Assembly (NCBI GenBank): GCA_963693285.1 | Contig: OY848928.1 | Location: 1,550,501-1,614,500, forward strand | From: Xestospongia muta | Taxonomy: Eukaryota > Porifera > Demospongiae > Haplosclerida > Petrosiidae | Direction: 5' to 3' | DNA length: 64,000 nt | In this document: positions 34,986-48,300 of the stretch, piece by piece | How positions within the stretch are numbered: the first letter of the stretch is position 1 | Layout: each line of letters begins with the position of its first letter | The notes under the pieces: model-generated | Told to the model about the DNA's origin: nothing | Database searches by the model: none | What the model saw: the letters and a program-made list of their open reading frames with translations, nothing else | Made by a program: the position numbers and the translations under genes

Positions 34986-37900
34986 GTGAGTATATTGTCA
35001 TTAAAATTGTGAAATCCTATCTTGATGAAATAATTACAGTGTAATGTTAATATAATCAATGATACAATCATTCTAGTATAATTAACATTCATATAGATTA
35101 TATCTATGTGAGTTATTAATTGTACTCATAAGTCAAAACTTTCATTTGTTTATGCCATATTTTTAAATTGCATAAAAACGACTACTTGTTCTGATAATAT
35201 TGAATGTACTATTAACTTGCTTTGCTTGAAGGCAGGACCAATTTGTTTGGCAGGAAATGCATACTTTGTTGTATATTAAATTGATTCCCTTCCCCCAAAC
35301 CTTAAACATTAACTATACATAGAAAAGTATAATTTTCTGCTGGACCTATAGGCACTACCTCACTTAAATGATAGTTAGATGTTATAAAAAATTATCAAAG
35401 TTAGTTTATATTACTCACTATAAAATTGAGTTATTATATTGTTTGCTAAGTCTTCATAACCCCTACAGGATAGAGCTAATATGTTGACAATATTCATATT
35501 AAAATTCACCAAAAAAATAAATCATTAACACCAAACATTCCAATAGTACAACTACCTTCATCAGTAACTTGAATAATGATGAAGTAAAAGTAAGAGTTCC
35601 ATTTTTACTAAATGCTAAGATATAAAGTTCAAACATCTTGCACTCCTGCTCATGTTGTGAAGGTGGGCTACTGCATATGAAGATTTTCAATGTTTTGTAT
35701 CTCCCCAGACATTGCAAGGGTGCCCATCTCCAATATTATTGACCAGTAAAAAACAACTAGACTTGCTATTCTGTGCATACAAGGTCAATCAGATTCAATC
35801 AAAAAGATATCATAACCTTTCTTGGCATACAGTGTTTAGGCTACTAACCACCCTAAGAAAAATATTATCCAAGCCTAATGATGCAATGCCCACCATGATG
35901 AAGTTTGATGTAGTTTATAAAGAGCTTTCCAAAAGTATGATGCAACTTTCATCTGATAAACTGGCAGAAATGTCTTACAATGCATTAAGAAACATACAAG
36001 TGCAATGAAAAAACTGGACATCTTCTCCATTCTATATCAGAACAGGTTTGCCAGACTGGCTACACAATCATCTGGGAGAATCTACCCATCCTAGCTCACC
36101 ACCTTTTCCTCTGGCAAAGAGTCATCCTCAAGTGTTAGCAATTCAATAACAAATGTTCCTACATCATCTGTGAGAGAAGTCCTCTTCCTAGTACCTACTT
36201 TACATTACGGTTCAAATTACATGAATGGTATCCCACATATGCAACGTGTACAGTGACAGAAAACATTAAAAATCTGCATATGTGGCCACCCACTCATGCA
36301 AAATATGCAAGAATGCAAAATATGTGAACTTTGTATTTGGTATACATAGAGTTCTTACTTCACTTTATCATTATTTTACTGATAAACTTAGTCATACTGA
36401 CTATTGAAAAATTTGGTGTTAATTATTTATTTGTTTGGTGAATTTTAATATTAACAATGTCAACATTATATCCTACCCAGATGTTCAGGTCTTTTTCTCA
36501 TAGAGCTAATATATGTACATGTGTCAACTTAAAGTAACCTTGTGTCATTTTAAGAAAGACTAATACAATCTCATTCTTTTAATATGAATATTGTCAATAT
36601 TATCTTACCCAGACATCCAGGCCTCTTTCTCATAAAGTTAATATATATATATACTTGTGTATATATTACTAATACCATCTTATCAAAAAGATCTGGTATG
36701 ACAGTATGGCAGAGCCCTTATGCTTTAAAATAGGGCAATGCTTAAGTTGCTAGCATTGAAGAAGTCCCAAAACATAAAATATAATAGATCTGTTCAATAA
36801 TATTAAACATATATGAACATAATTGATGGTTAATTATGAAAATCATTTTTGAGGTAATTTAATTTTTCATATAACATTATACACTATAAGTTGAGCCTGT
36901 AAGTATGAACATACATTAGTAATATATATATGTTTTTAATTTGTGTATCAATTATTAATCATTACTTTTCTCTTTTTTTTCTATTGTGATCATATTATGA
37001 CAATCACATTTTTTAGAAAGTAAGTAAGATTCTACATTAGCACTATGTATTATTAATAATTATGCATCTATTATTAATCATTATTTTTATCTACTATGAT
37101 CATATTATGATAACATTCTACACTACATCCCGCTTATTCAGCCTGTAAGTATGAACACATATTAGTATTATGTATTGATTAATTATGAATCCATTATCAA
37201 TCATTGTTTGTCTCTTTTCTATCTACTATGACCATATTATACTAACATCCTACACTGTATCCTACATTTTAGAAAGTAAGTATGAACACACATTAGTATT
37301 ATGTATTGTTTAATTCTGTATTCATTATTAATTACTGTTTTCTCTATTTTATTTACTACGCTCATATTATTATGACAATTTAAACTGTATACCACTTATT
37401 CAGCCTGTAAGTATGAACACACATTAGTATTATGTATTATTTAATTGTGTATTCATTATTAATCATTGTGTTTCTTTCTTTATCTACTATTATCATATAA
37501 TTATGACTTCCTACTCTGTGTCCTAATTACTTAGCCAGTAAGTATGAAGACACTAGTATTTTGTATTGTGAATCTGTTATTTTCTTATCTACTATGATCA
37601 TATCATGATGACACACTATTATGCATTATACATTTTAGAAAGTACATGTGAATACTTATTAGTATTATGTATTGCTAAAATTGTGTATTATTCATTGTCT
37701 TTCTTTTTTTTATCTATTGTGATCATATTATGATGATAACACATTATTTAGAAAGTAAGTATGAATATGCATTAGTATTTTGTATTATAAAAAGTATGCA
37801 TCTATTATTAATCATTATTTTTCTGACTTATATCTACTATGATTATACTATGATGACATCCTACTCTACATCCCACTTATTCAGCCTGTAAGTATGAACA

Positions 37901-40900
37901 TATATTAGTGTTTTTATTGCTTAATTATGAACCGCAATATTAATCATTTTTTCTCTTTTTTATCTACTATGACCATTATGATGACATCCTATTCTACATC
38001 CCACTTATCCAGCCTGTAAGTAAGAGCACACATTAGTATTCTTTGATGTGAAAAATTGTTTATTTATTATTAATCATTGTTCTTCTCTCTTTTGTCTGCC
38101 ATAATCATATTATGATGAAATCCTACTCTACATCCTACTTATTCAGCCTGTAAGTATGAACACCTATTAGTGTTATGTATTGTTTAATTGTATATTCATT
38201 ATCAATCATTGTTTTTCTCTTTTTTTATCTACTGTGACCACATTATGATGACATCCTACACTGTATCCTACATTTTAGAAAGTAAACATGAACACACATT
38301 AGTATTATGTATTATGTAATTGTGTATTTATTATTAATCATTGTTTTTCTTTCTTTTATCTACTATGATCTTATTATTACGACTTCCTACGCTGTGTCCT
38401 AATTATACAGCCTGTAAGTATTAATACATATTAGTATTATGTATTGTTTAATTAAAAATCTATTATCAATCTTTGTTTTTCTCTTTTTATCTACTATAAC
38501 CATATTATGATGACATCCTACACTATATCCTACATTTTAGAAAGTAAGTATGAACACACATTAGTATTATATGTTGTTTAATTGTGAAACAATTATTCTC
38601 TTATCTGCTATGATCATATCTCAATGACAAACTATTATGTATTCTGCATTTTAGAGAGTAAATATGAATACTCATTGCTATTATGCATTGCTAAAAATTG
38701 TGTATTAATCATTGTTTTTTTCTTTTTTTTTATTTTGATCATATTATGATGATGTTAATTTAACGTTTTGTATTGTTGTTGTATGTTAGCTTTTGAAGGT
38801 AATATATGAAAATAATCTGTAATCAGTTAATACTGATCACACTGAAACTAATGAACTAAATTATCAATGTTTCTAAGACATTTCTGAGCTTTATTATTAG
38901 CTTGTACTAAATTACTTTTTCCTTTTTAATTTCAGTTATAGTGAAACACTAATATAAACATCAACACTATTTAAGACATTAATAATTGTTGTTTTCATTA
39001 TAATTATATCTTATATAGTAATTTTAAAATACCTCTCTCTTGTTCCTATAGGTTAAAAAAAACAATGCTGTGGAAGGTAGTTTTTTTTTGTTTTATGAAA
39101 ATACATTTACCCTTTTACATTTAAATATTAATTATAATTTTATAGATGTTGAATATCGAAAAGCTCTAGCTGAAGGAGAAATGGATGTAGCATATGCCAG
39201 ACTTATGTTTCTAGGAGCAGCTGGTGTTGGAAAGACGAGCTTTAAAAGATCACTCATGAAAGAACGTTGGAATCCTTGCATTAATAGTACCATTGTCTCT
39301 GATGTCCATTCTCTGCGACCAATAGGAAGAGAGTGGCAATCATTAGGTCATGACGTTGAGGAGAAGTGGAGAGAAGTCACAGAAGACGATGAGCTGAATG
39401 AGATGGCAGAATTACTGGCTGCTGTACATGAAAACAGAACTAGCTTTAATGAGTTTAGTAGCAAAGTAATTGCTGCTACCAAGTTGTTTCCAGATTCTCA
39501 TAAGCTACAAAGCACAACAATTTCAGAAGAAAAGGTCGAAGAAATTGAGAAATCTCATGTTCGATCTGTTCTCTCAGAAGCTATTGCTCGTGCTAGTTCT
39601 ATACCCATGAGCTCAGCAAGAAATATTAAACCACAACCTTTTCTTCATATTTGGGATTGTGGGGGTCAGCCTATTTTTCTAGAAATTCTCCCAGCATTTC
39701 TCACATCTCGTACTATGTTTCTTCTCCTGTATGATGCCTCTAAGAGTTTTGAGGAAAAGTGGCAGTCTGTACAGACAGTACAAGGAGAGAGGAGGGTTGA
39801 AGAAGAAGTAAGCATCACAACAATTGATCTTCTTCTTAATTGGCTGTCCAATATTCACATTCATCTCACAAAATATGATGAAAAGGGAGCACTCTTAAAT
39901 TATCCTCGTGTACTATGCATTGGTACACATGGTGACAAGCTCAAAGCTATGGGCCAAGCTCATGATCAAAAGATACGAGAATTAGAGTCATATTGCCAAG
40001 GAAAACCATTTGAGGTTCTTATTGATGGTTTTCACATTGTTGATAATACCACTGCTGGGAGTGGTGAAGGTGAAGATGTCAATTTCTCTAAAGTGCGAAG
40101 TGCAATACGTGATTTCACTTACAAAAAGCTTATTGTCAAAACACCAATTAGCTGGGTACTCTTCCGTAAAGTCATTCAAGCTCTCAAAGCAAATGTTATT
40201 AGTCTTGAAGAAGCTCATGCCATTGGTATTGCATGCAAAATACCCAGTGATGTTGTTCCCAAAGTACTCCTTTTTTACCACGATTTAGGAGTGCTCTTGT
40301 TCTACCCTCATATTGCTGGTCTAGAAAATGTAATCATTCTCAGTCCCAGATGGTTTGTGAATGCTCTTGGGAAGGTGTTAACATTAAAAGGAAGAGAAGA
40401 CCATCAAACTCGGCTTATGTGGGACCTATTACGAGAGAAGGGAATTCTTGTCCAACCTCTCTATGTAGCTGCCTGGAGAGAAGTTGAAGGCCTTGATCCA
40501 GAGTCATTGATTAATTTATTAGTTTGCTTTCGACTTGCTGCTGAAGTGACGACAGATCAATTTTATGATCCCAATGTAAAGCAATACTTCTTACCTTTAG
40601 TATTGCCTTCAGTTAAGGAACCATCAGTTTCACCAGGATACCGTCAAAGAGCTACCCCTTTGCATCTCACATTTAGAACTGAGTTTGTGCCACCAGGTTT
40701 TTTCACTCGTTTTATTACGACAATTGCAGAATCATCGTTATGTGAGATAAACTTCGATAAAGGTGTATATCGTAATCGAATAAATATTGAATTTGGAGAT
40801 CCATCAATTGATGAAGTAATTTTAAGTGAGCTACCTCATGCTATTCAGGTTGATGTCCGTCGATATGCACCTGAAAGTAATGGTCTTGACAAGCTTACTC

Positions 40901-42153
40901 ATGTCTGCCAAGAATTGTGTAGTTTTGTTACGGAAGTAGCTAAAGAAGTTGACAAATGTTTGTTTGCGAATGTGAGTAATGATAATGACACCGATGACAG
41001 AGACATGTCTGGCAGGGTATTCAAAGAAGTTTGTTTTGTATGTGCTGCACCAGAGTGTCAGTCTACTTCACGTTGTCATTATTTAAAGCACAAAAAAGGC
41101 CAGACCTGTGATCTGTACTTACGTTGTGAAAACAGTGATGAGTATCGTGAAGTTTTACCTGAAGAAGGCCTCTGGTTTCCTGACAAGAGTACTGCATTAA
41201 AGGTCAGTGCTACTTGTATATATATATAACTATAGTCATTTCATAATTATAGAAAACTACCTCATTGCAGCAAAAAGAGATGCTAGATATTAGCAAAAAG
41301 ATTCCAAACCAGGAGAAATTATTTGAGCTTGCTGCATATTTGGAAATGACACAAAATTTTAATGTCATTATTCAAGATCCTTCTAAGCAGAAACGAGCTG
41401 GCTTTGAACTATTGTATGAGTGGGTAAATAATAAAGGAGGTGTACGTGATGAAATGGTAAAAGCTCTACAAGAAATAGATCTACCTCAACTTGCTGACAT
41501 GTAAGATGTTTTGTTGTAAGAAACAAAAGTGTTTTATATTTAATTAAGGGTAAAAGAAGCTGAGTATGATCCTAAGACGTTACGCAAAAAAAGAAGTCGA
41601 AAAAAGGTTAGTTCTAAGACACATTAGTAATTTTACTTATATCTTTTAAACAGAGTAACCCAAAACCATTGGCTAATTCAATCAATGTACTTCTGGCCAG
41701 TTCTGAATCAGCCAGTTCTGAATTTACCAGTTCTGAATCTGCCCCTCAGTCTCCACCCACAATCACACCTACCACTACTATAATATCTGATATTGATCTT
41801 TTAAGATGTACTCGTCATATTCATGGAAATATATCCATCCTTGCTGGCTCCCTTGGTATCTCTTCTAAAACTCTACAGGAGATAAAACACAACTATGAAG
41901 AAGTAGAAACACAGGCATATTGGGTATTAAAGAAATGGCAGGAATCTGCTTCAAACAATGTTCAACATCAAGATCTTCATGACAAACTGCAGGTTTTAGG
42001 ATTTGATAATGCTGCTGAAAGGTATCCTTGCTTAATACATACATAATAGTTTTTTTGATTTTTATTAGTTTGATGAAATCTGAGCTGTCACCATCAAACT
42101 TGAGTGAAAGTTCACCACCTAGTGAAAGACCAAAGAAATGCCTCATTCAGTGA
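34959..42153 (+). CDS. Gene C: Roc-COR GTPase with Pro/Lys microexon array and CLIQ CaaX tail (spliced)
   Basis: Coding exons: 34959-34985 (MARRQDDHI; exon begins 34944), 15 microexons 36896-38657, 39052-39076, 39146-41202, 41253-41500, 41549-41606, 41654-42021, 42069-42153. About 970 aa with all microexons. The domain plan matches gene A but with its own N-terminal peptide, which is made only of Pro and Lys and ends in Arg. The COR region and the AGSGEGEDV loop resemble gene D; the C-terminal exons are nearly identical to gene B. The open frame extends to 39070 upstream of the large exon, but that lies across an intron and is not a real start. Confidence 0.75.
35200..36890. other. Intron of gene C before the array
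   Basis: Contains an unrecognised + strand open frame (35712-36008, 98 codons, with S-W-H-T-V-F-R-L-L-T-T-L-R) that may be a transposon scrap, and two diverged copies of a repeat of about 130 bp (around 36460-36530 and 36590-36650, sharing TACCCAGA...CTCATA). Nothing here is needed for gene C. Confidence 0.35.
36896..38657 (+). other. Gene C array of 15 single-codon microexons spelling Pro/Lys
   Basis: Codons: 36896 CCT Pro (weak acceptor, TTGAG), 37017 AAA Lys, 37142 CCT Pro, 37273 AAA Lys, 37404 CCT Pro, 37535 CCA Pro, 37639 AAA Lys (weak donor GTACAT), 37752 AAA Lys, 37885 CCT Pro, 38013 CCT Pro, 38147 CCT Pro, 38279 AAA Lys (donor GTAAAC), 38411 CCT Pro, 38541 AAA Lys, 38655 AGA Arg (donor GTAAAT). 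Used in full they read PKPKPPKKPPPKPKR. Spacing is regular (104-134 nt) and Pro and Lys units alternate in places, suggesting that two-unit blocks were duplicated. Lys units have acceptors ATTTTAG and Pro units TTATTCAG, so the two unit types form separate lineages. A unit near 38735 has decayed. Confidence 0.75.
39052..39076 (+). CDS. Gene C 25-nt exon (VKKNNAVE plus split codon)
   Basis: Acceptor CCTATAG, donor GTAGTT. Length and phase match the paralogues although the residues differ. Confidence 0.7.
39146..41202 (+). CDS. Gene C Roc-COR exon
   Basis: 2057 nt with acceptor TTTTATAG and donor GTCAGT. GAAGVGKTS, DCGGQ and THGDK are intact and the COR domain is full length. Differences from A/B include NRTSFNEFSS, AGSGEGEDV and VEGLDPES; one Cys-rich-module residue changes (S-R-C-H for S-C-C-H). 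Intron retention would add V-S-A-T-C-I-Y-I and stop. Confidence 0.9.
41253..42153 (+). CDS. Gene C C-terminal exons: death domain 1, polybasic linker, death domain 2, CLIQ
   Basis: Exons 41253-41500, 41549-41606 (ending RKKRSRKK), 41654-42021 and 42069-42153. The spacer before death domain 2 has an extra Ser-rich repeat (A-S-S-E-F-T-S-S-E-S) compared with gene B. The tail ends P-K-K-C-L-I-Q-stop, a CaaX box favouring farnesyl. The polybasic linker could be a nuclear signal or a membrane-binding patch; the sequence alone does not decide. Confidence 0.75.
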
Positions 42154-42479
42154 TCAAATATTTTAGAGATTAAAATAATTAAAAATAACTCTATATAAAT
42201 TATAAACCTTTTTTTTCTGAGATTTATTATAATATGTATTGCTACAACTAAATTGACAGTATCACTTGGAATTATAAGTCAAGATATTTAGAGAAAAGAG
42301 CTATGCCATGGTACTATAATGAGTCTTCCATTTAATCTTACTTCGATAATTAATTTAATAGTTGTTTAATCACAATTTGCTCCGTGATTTTCATTAAAAA
42401 ATTGATAGACAATATCTACGGAAAGGGATAATTTAGCTAGTGGATTATGTCCCCTCAGAACGTTATTCACTAAAGAATT

Positions 42480-42685
42480 TATAATATCTACGGGGGAATA
42501 TTTTAGATCTGGGGGGAGGGATTTCACTAGGACAACGTGACGCGTATTTATACCTTTGGTGGCTGGGCAGTCTGTTGTTATGCAGTATACACGCATGACT
42601 TTGTCCGTTATCTTCATCGTCTGGGTGACTAGCTCTAGCTGCTACTGGTAGATACTTAATTACATCTTTTGCTATTCCATATTTG
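42480..42685 (+). promoter_or_regulatory. Gene D promoter and 5' UTR exon
   Basis: Shares with gene E, but not with A-C, the block TTTAGATCTGGGGGG... followed by TATTTATACCTTTGGTGGCTG (TATA-like at 42545-42552). The exon ends CATATTTG at 42685 before GTAAGT. The CACGTG of A-C is not kept (ACGCATGAC here). So two promoter types exist in the cluster. Confidence 0.55.
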
Positions 42686-44159
42686 GTAAGTTACTACAGA
42701 ATTACATTACTGCTGCATGACTCCTAAATTAAAAACTATGAAGTAACAGTTATATATTAGGTAGCAAGTCATACTTTACTTCATATACTTAGTATTTAAG
42801 GTTTAGAAGGTGGGATTTAATACACAACAAAGTATACATTTCCTGCTGGACAAATACACAATGCCTATACATTATAATGAGTATAAAATGAATCATCCCA
42901 AAATAATTAATAATTAATAGCACTATAGTCTAATAGACTATTGTAATGATTTTCCATATAATAAAAGAGTAATGACATAATTGTGCTTCATTTGATGATA
43001 ATTAACTAATCATCGTGGTGATAGAATAATAATAGGGCGAGTCAGGAAACACTAACACTGTCATTTTTGTTGTTCCTGGCTCATTAAGTATGGTCAAGGA
43101 AAATCTAGTGTTATCATGAGCTCACAGATAAAACTGTTTGGTTATTAGTACTTCTCTCTGAGTAAAATGCCTGTCATTGTACATATGAATAAACAAAGCT
43201 ACATAATGAAATACACATATAATTGGTATCTAAATGTTTCTTAGTTGTTAGTATTGACATAATACATGATAGTATACAAATATATTTAAGAAGCTTTTAA
43301 ACTACCTATGTTTGTAGTTCAATTTGAAATATTCAATGTCTGTCACAAAAAGGGACAGATCATTTATGACCCACTAGTGTGTAGCAATAGTTATATAAAG
43401 ATCAGTATGTAAAGATCAGACATAGGCTCTTTCCAGGACTTGCTTTGACTTCACTTTGCACTATTTACATTACATGGAATAGTCTAACTTTAGCAAGCAA
43501 CCATTTATGACTATTTGTCTGCCACAACGTCCATATATTGCTTGCTACACAGGAATAAGATTTGGCATAGGTATCATACTACGCAACAAAGTATGGACTT
43601 CCTACTAGGCAAATTAAATAACAATCTCTGTTTTTTCTATGCTTTACTTGACCTATAGCTATAAAAGGCATATAAAAGGCATATAGGTTAAATGTAATTG
43701 ATTAATTACACTTCATATCTATTTGGTGAGGGAGTATATCCTTATCACATCTTTGGTTTGTTCGTGTCATAATTTTACATTCATGACAGCTATGACAAGA
43801 AATCTATGAGTCAGTAGCTCTGATTATAGTATACCCTTATCACATCTTTGGTACAATCATGTGTCATAATTTTACTCATGACAGAAGTGATAGCTATGAC
43901 AAGAATCTATGGGGACAGTAGCTTTGATTATAGTAGAATGACACTGGGGGATCTAGGGGGATGCCTAGGGTGCACAGGCATCTCATCTTTTATTCTCTAA
44001 TAATACTCATGATCAATCATCAAGTCGCATCCTGTGGTAAAAATTATTACTTTAAATATATTCATAGCAAATTCTTCCAACCACACCTTACAAAGCTATA
44101 CCTTAATAACTTTAATGTCTCGTGATTAAAAGGATGTGTCTATGAATAATAAGTACATG

Positions 44160-44300
44160 AATTTTTATTGGAAGTAACTATTTTTACGGCACCGTAAACT
44201 ACTTCCGTTTGGCTATCTTTACGGCACTTACGCACGTGTTGTTGTACGCATGCGCAGTTAGGTAAACAGCTGCCATTAGAAATGCAGGTTCTCACTGTTG
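44160..44300. promoter_or_regulatory. Promoter-like cluster inside gene D intron 1
   Basis: Within 75 bp: two TTTACGGCAC copies (44183-44192, 44218-44227), an ETS-like ACTTCCG (44201-44207), an E-box CACGTG (44233-44238) and an NRF1-like TACGCATGCGCA (44245-44256). CpG-bearing motifs are rare in this AT-rich window. No gene is recognised on either side, and the equivalent introns of A-C lack the block. It could be an alternative promoter or part of an inserted element. Confidence 0.35.
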
Positions 44301-44853
44301 GTCAAGAGTTTAGCTCATTTCAAGAGCTTTCTTGTTCTATAAGCCAGTGGGAAAGAGCTACTTTTGTAACACTATTCAATAAAGGAGTACATTCCTTATC
44401 TTATCTTCCATATCATCTGTTTTGATAGCTATGACAGGAATTCTAATGAGATATTATCTTTGATTATAGTAGTAAAATAACTTAATTGGTTAGAAGGTAG
44501 TGTCAATTACAATAATTACAACATCAATCACTACACAAGTAGCACCAGTTCAAGGATCTAAGAATGCAGCCAAAATTGTAGGCCATAGTGAATCTATACT
44601 ACATCCCAAAATGATATCTTTATCCTAGCTGGAACTACTTAATTATGTATAATGAAAGTACTACATTAAACTGTATCCCTACCTATAATTCTTACAATAG
44701 AGGTGACATAGTTTCTGTTAAATCTCTGTCTTTGATATTATAAGAGCCGTAGTAGGTTATTCCAATGGAATTACCATAATATAACAATATAGGATGATTT
44801 TTTAAATCTTAATTAATACTAATTTGTTTCAGTACTGTTTTATTATTTTCTAG

Positions 44854-44886
44854 AATTAGAATATAACAATGGCTCAAAGACAAGAT
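44854..44886 (+). CDS. Gene D start exon (MAQRQD)
   Basis: Acceptor TTCTAG to 44853, ATG at 44869, donor GTGAGT at 44887, phase 0. Confidence 0.6.
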
Positions 44887-45303
44887 GTGAGTACACAGTA
44901 ATTAAAATTATAAGAGCTACCTTGACGAAGTCATAGTGTAACTATTCAATATTTATAGATCATGTATCCACCAAATAATAGCATCAAAAGTTGATAAATT
45001 GACCTGTGTATGATCCATGCTAGCATTTTCACATGAGTAGTGGACTACTTGCTGTGTTTGTATTTATAAACCATAGGCCTACTTTTCTTAAAAGACAGTT
45101 AGATGTTTTAGGACAATTATAATGTTAGTTATATAGTCACTAAGAAAAATTAATAAAACAGAGATATAACCACCAGATAGTTTTTCTGTCATGAATAATT
45201 TGTAGAAGCTATCACCATGAAATATTCTATTCCTGACAATTTTATACTTGTATTTTGTGCAGCTGTATCATATGTAGTAAGATGTGTTTAAAGACAACCT
45301 GTG

Positions 45304-45341
<38 letters not shown>

Positions 45342-48300
45342 GCTATGTCACTGCTTCTTTAATCTTTGTAGTGTTGCAAATATGTTGGTAATGAATCTGA
45401 TTGGTTGTTAGTCATATGATTTAATAAACACTTTTAAATCCAGTTGTTTAAAAGACTAACTTCGTCTTGAATAGATCTGATATAACAGTATTCTATTGCA
45501 CAGCCTTTGTGTCTCAAAATCTTGCAATATATAACTAGTATCTAAATATTCCTCAGTTTCTAGTATACATGGTGGACATGATCTATTGTATATAAATTTG
45601 TTTATACAAAATCATTTTTTAAGTATAATCCAACTTCTGCAAATATAAAGTGAATTTGTTATTCGTATTATCTATTAAGCTAGGCTGCTTCTAAAACACA
45701 ATCCAATTGTGCGTGCCCATTCTCTTTTGAGTAATTTTAATCATCAATTATCAATTTTTAAATTATTACTTTGATCTTTTTTCTACTATGACCATCCTAT
45801 GATGATAACTTATTGTTTGTTCCAGCATTAAGTATGAACACACTTAGTATTGTGTATTGTTTAATTATGTATATCTATTAATAATAATATATTTTCTCTT
45901 TTCTCTACCATGATCACATCATACTGTGATCACAAATTTACAATGAATTCTACTTATTCAGGATGTAAGTATAAAGATACATTACTGTTCTCATTGATTT
46001 TCTTTCTTTTCTCTACTATGATCATGTTATGATGATAATTTACATTGTATTTAGCAAGTAAGTATAAACACACATTAGTTTATCGTAAACTTTAATTATG
46101 TATATAAATAGTTATTAATCATTGTTTTTCTATTTTATTCCTACTATGATCACACTGTGATGATAACTCATGGTTTATTAATTTAGTTGGTAAGTATAAA
46201 AACACATTAGTTTATTGAGTCTGTGTATGTATTAATTGTTTTTCTTTCTTTCAATTCTCTGCCATGATCATATTATGATGATAATTTATACATTGCTTAC
46301 TTAGTCGGAAAGTGGTATATATAAAATTATGTATTGTAATTGTGTACCTATTATTAACAATTGTTTTTTTCTCTTTTCTCTATGTACTATGGTGGTAACT
46401 TGAATTTAAATCATGCATACACATTTAGTCAGTAAGTACATCAGTATTATTTATTTCATTTGTGTACCCATTATTAATCATTGTTTTATCTCTTTTTATA
46501 TTATAATCTTGTGATGGTAATTCACTTTGTATATTCTTCTTATTCAGGTACCAGTGGTAAGTATGATTATACATTAATATTATGTGTTGTTTAATTGTGT
46601 ATATGCATTATTAATCATTGTTTTTCTTTTCTTTTTTTAATATATGGTGTCATACTATATGATGATAATTAACTTATATTGTATTTTACTTATTTAGCGA
46701 GTAAGTATGAGCATACATCAGTATTATGTATTATTTGACTGTGTATATGCATTATTAATCATTGTTTTTCTTTTTCTCTACTATGATCACACTATGATGA
46801 TAACTCATACTTTACTTATTCAGATGGTAAGTATGACTATAGATTAGAATTATGTGTTGTTTAATTGGGTATTCCTTTATTAATCAATATTTTTCTTTTT
46901 TTTCTAATATAATGGTGGCATACTATATGATGATAATTAACTTATACTGTATTTTACTGATTTAGCGAGTAAGTATGAACACACAACAGTATTATGTATT
47001 ATTTAATTGCTGGTATCGTTACCATTATTAATCATTACTTTTTCTTTATTTATGATCATATTATGATGATAACTTATACTGAACTACTTAACTTATTCAG
47101 TTGGTATGTTCAAATACACATTAATATTATGTATTGTTCAATCGTGTATTCATTATTAAATGTTTTTTTTTCTCTCTTTTCTCCACTATAATCATATTAT
47201 GATGATAACTTATACTTTAGTCGGTAAGTATATTAGGATTACATAATGTTTATATGTCTCCATTCTTAATCATTGTTTTCTCTCTTTATTTATTCTGACC
47301 TCAATGTGATGGTAATCCACATCATATTCATACCACTCACCTAACATTTAATGTTGTTCAGATTGCATGACAATAACAGGATAATAATGTGATGGTTTTT
47401 CACATTGTATTCTATTTACCTAACATTCAATGTTATTGACATTGCACAAAGGAATAAACTATGACTTAAGTGTATACAGAAGTATATAATACATATCCTA
47501 AATACATTCTAATCTGTATACATACTGACACTAACAGTTAGTAATAAAAAAAGGGTAAGTCCACCAATGAATTGATAGCTCATTGCACATGCTGTTGTGT
47601 ACAGGATATAAATTATACTTTAGTGTATTTTTAAGAAAATTATCTTTTGTTTTTTTATAGACTAAAATAAAAAGTGCTATTGAAGGTAAGGTTCTTTATC
47701 AAATGACTATTTGGTAGTTATTCATTTGTTGCTCCAAGCTGTTTGCCTTAGGAATAGTGTACTTGCTATAAAAAAGTGATAAATGAAATTACTTAACTGC
47801 CAATTAAGTATGGCACCATTACATGATAGATTCAACTGTGCAATTACAATGATGTTGCTCTTTTTTAATTTATGAAATTGCATTTTCCTTTGTCTTCTCT
47901 TAAAATAACTGAATATTAATTATACTTTTATAGATGTTGCTTATAAAAAGGCTCTAGCAGAAGGAGAGATGGATGTAGCATATGCCAGACTTATGTTTCT
48001 AGGAGCAGCTGGTGTTGGAAAGACAAGCTTCAAGCGATCACTCATGAAAGAGCCTTGGAACCCTCACATTAACAGCACCATTATCTCTGATGTTCATTCT
48101 TTAAGACCAATTGGACGTGAGTGGCAATCATTAGGTTGTGAAGATGAGGAGAAATGGAGAGAAGTCACAGAAGACGATGAGCTGAATGAGATGGCAGAAT
48201 TACTGGCTGCTGTAGGTCAGAACAAAACTAGCTTGATTGAGTTTAGCAAAAAAGTAAATACTGCTACCAACTTGTTTCCAGATTCTTGTATGCTAAAAAG

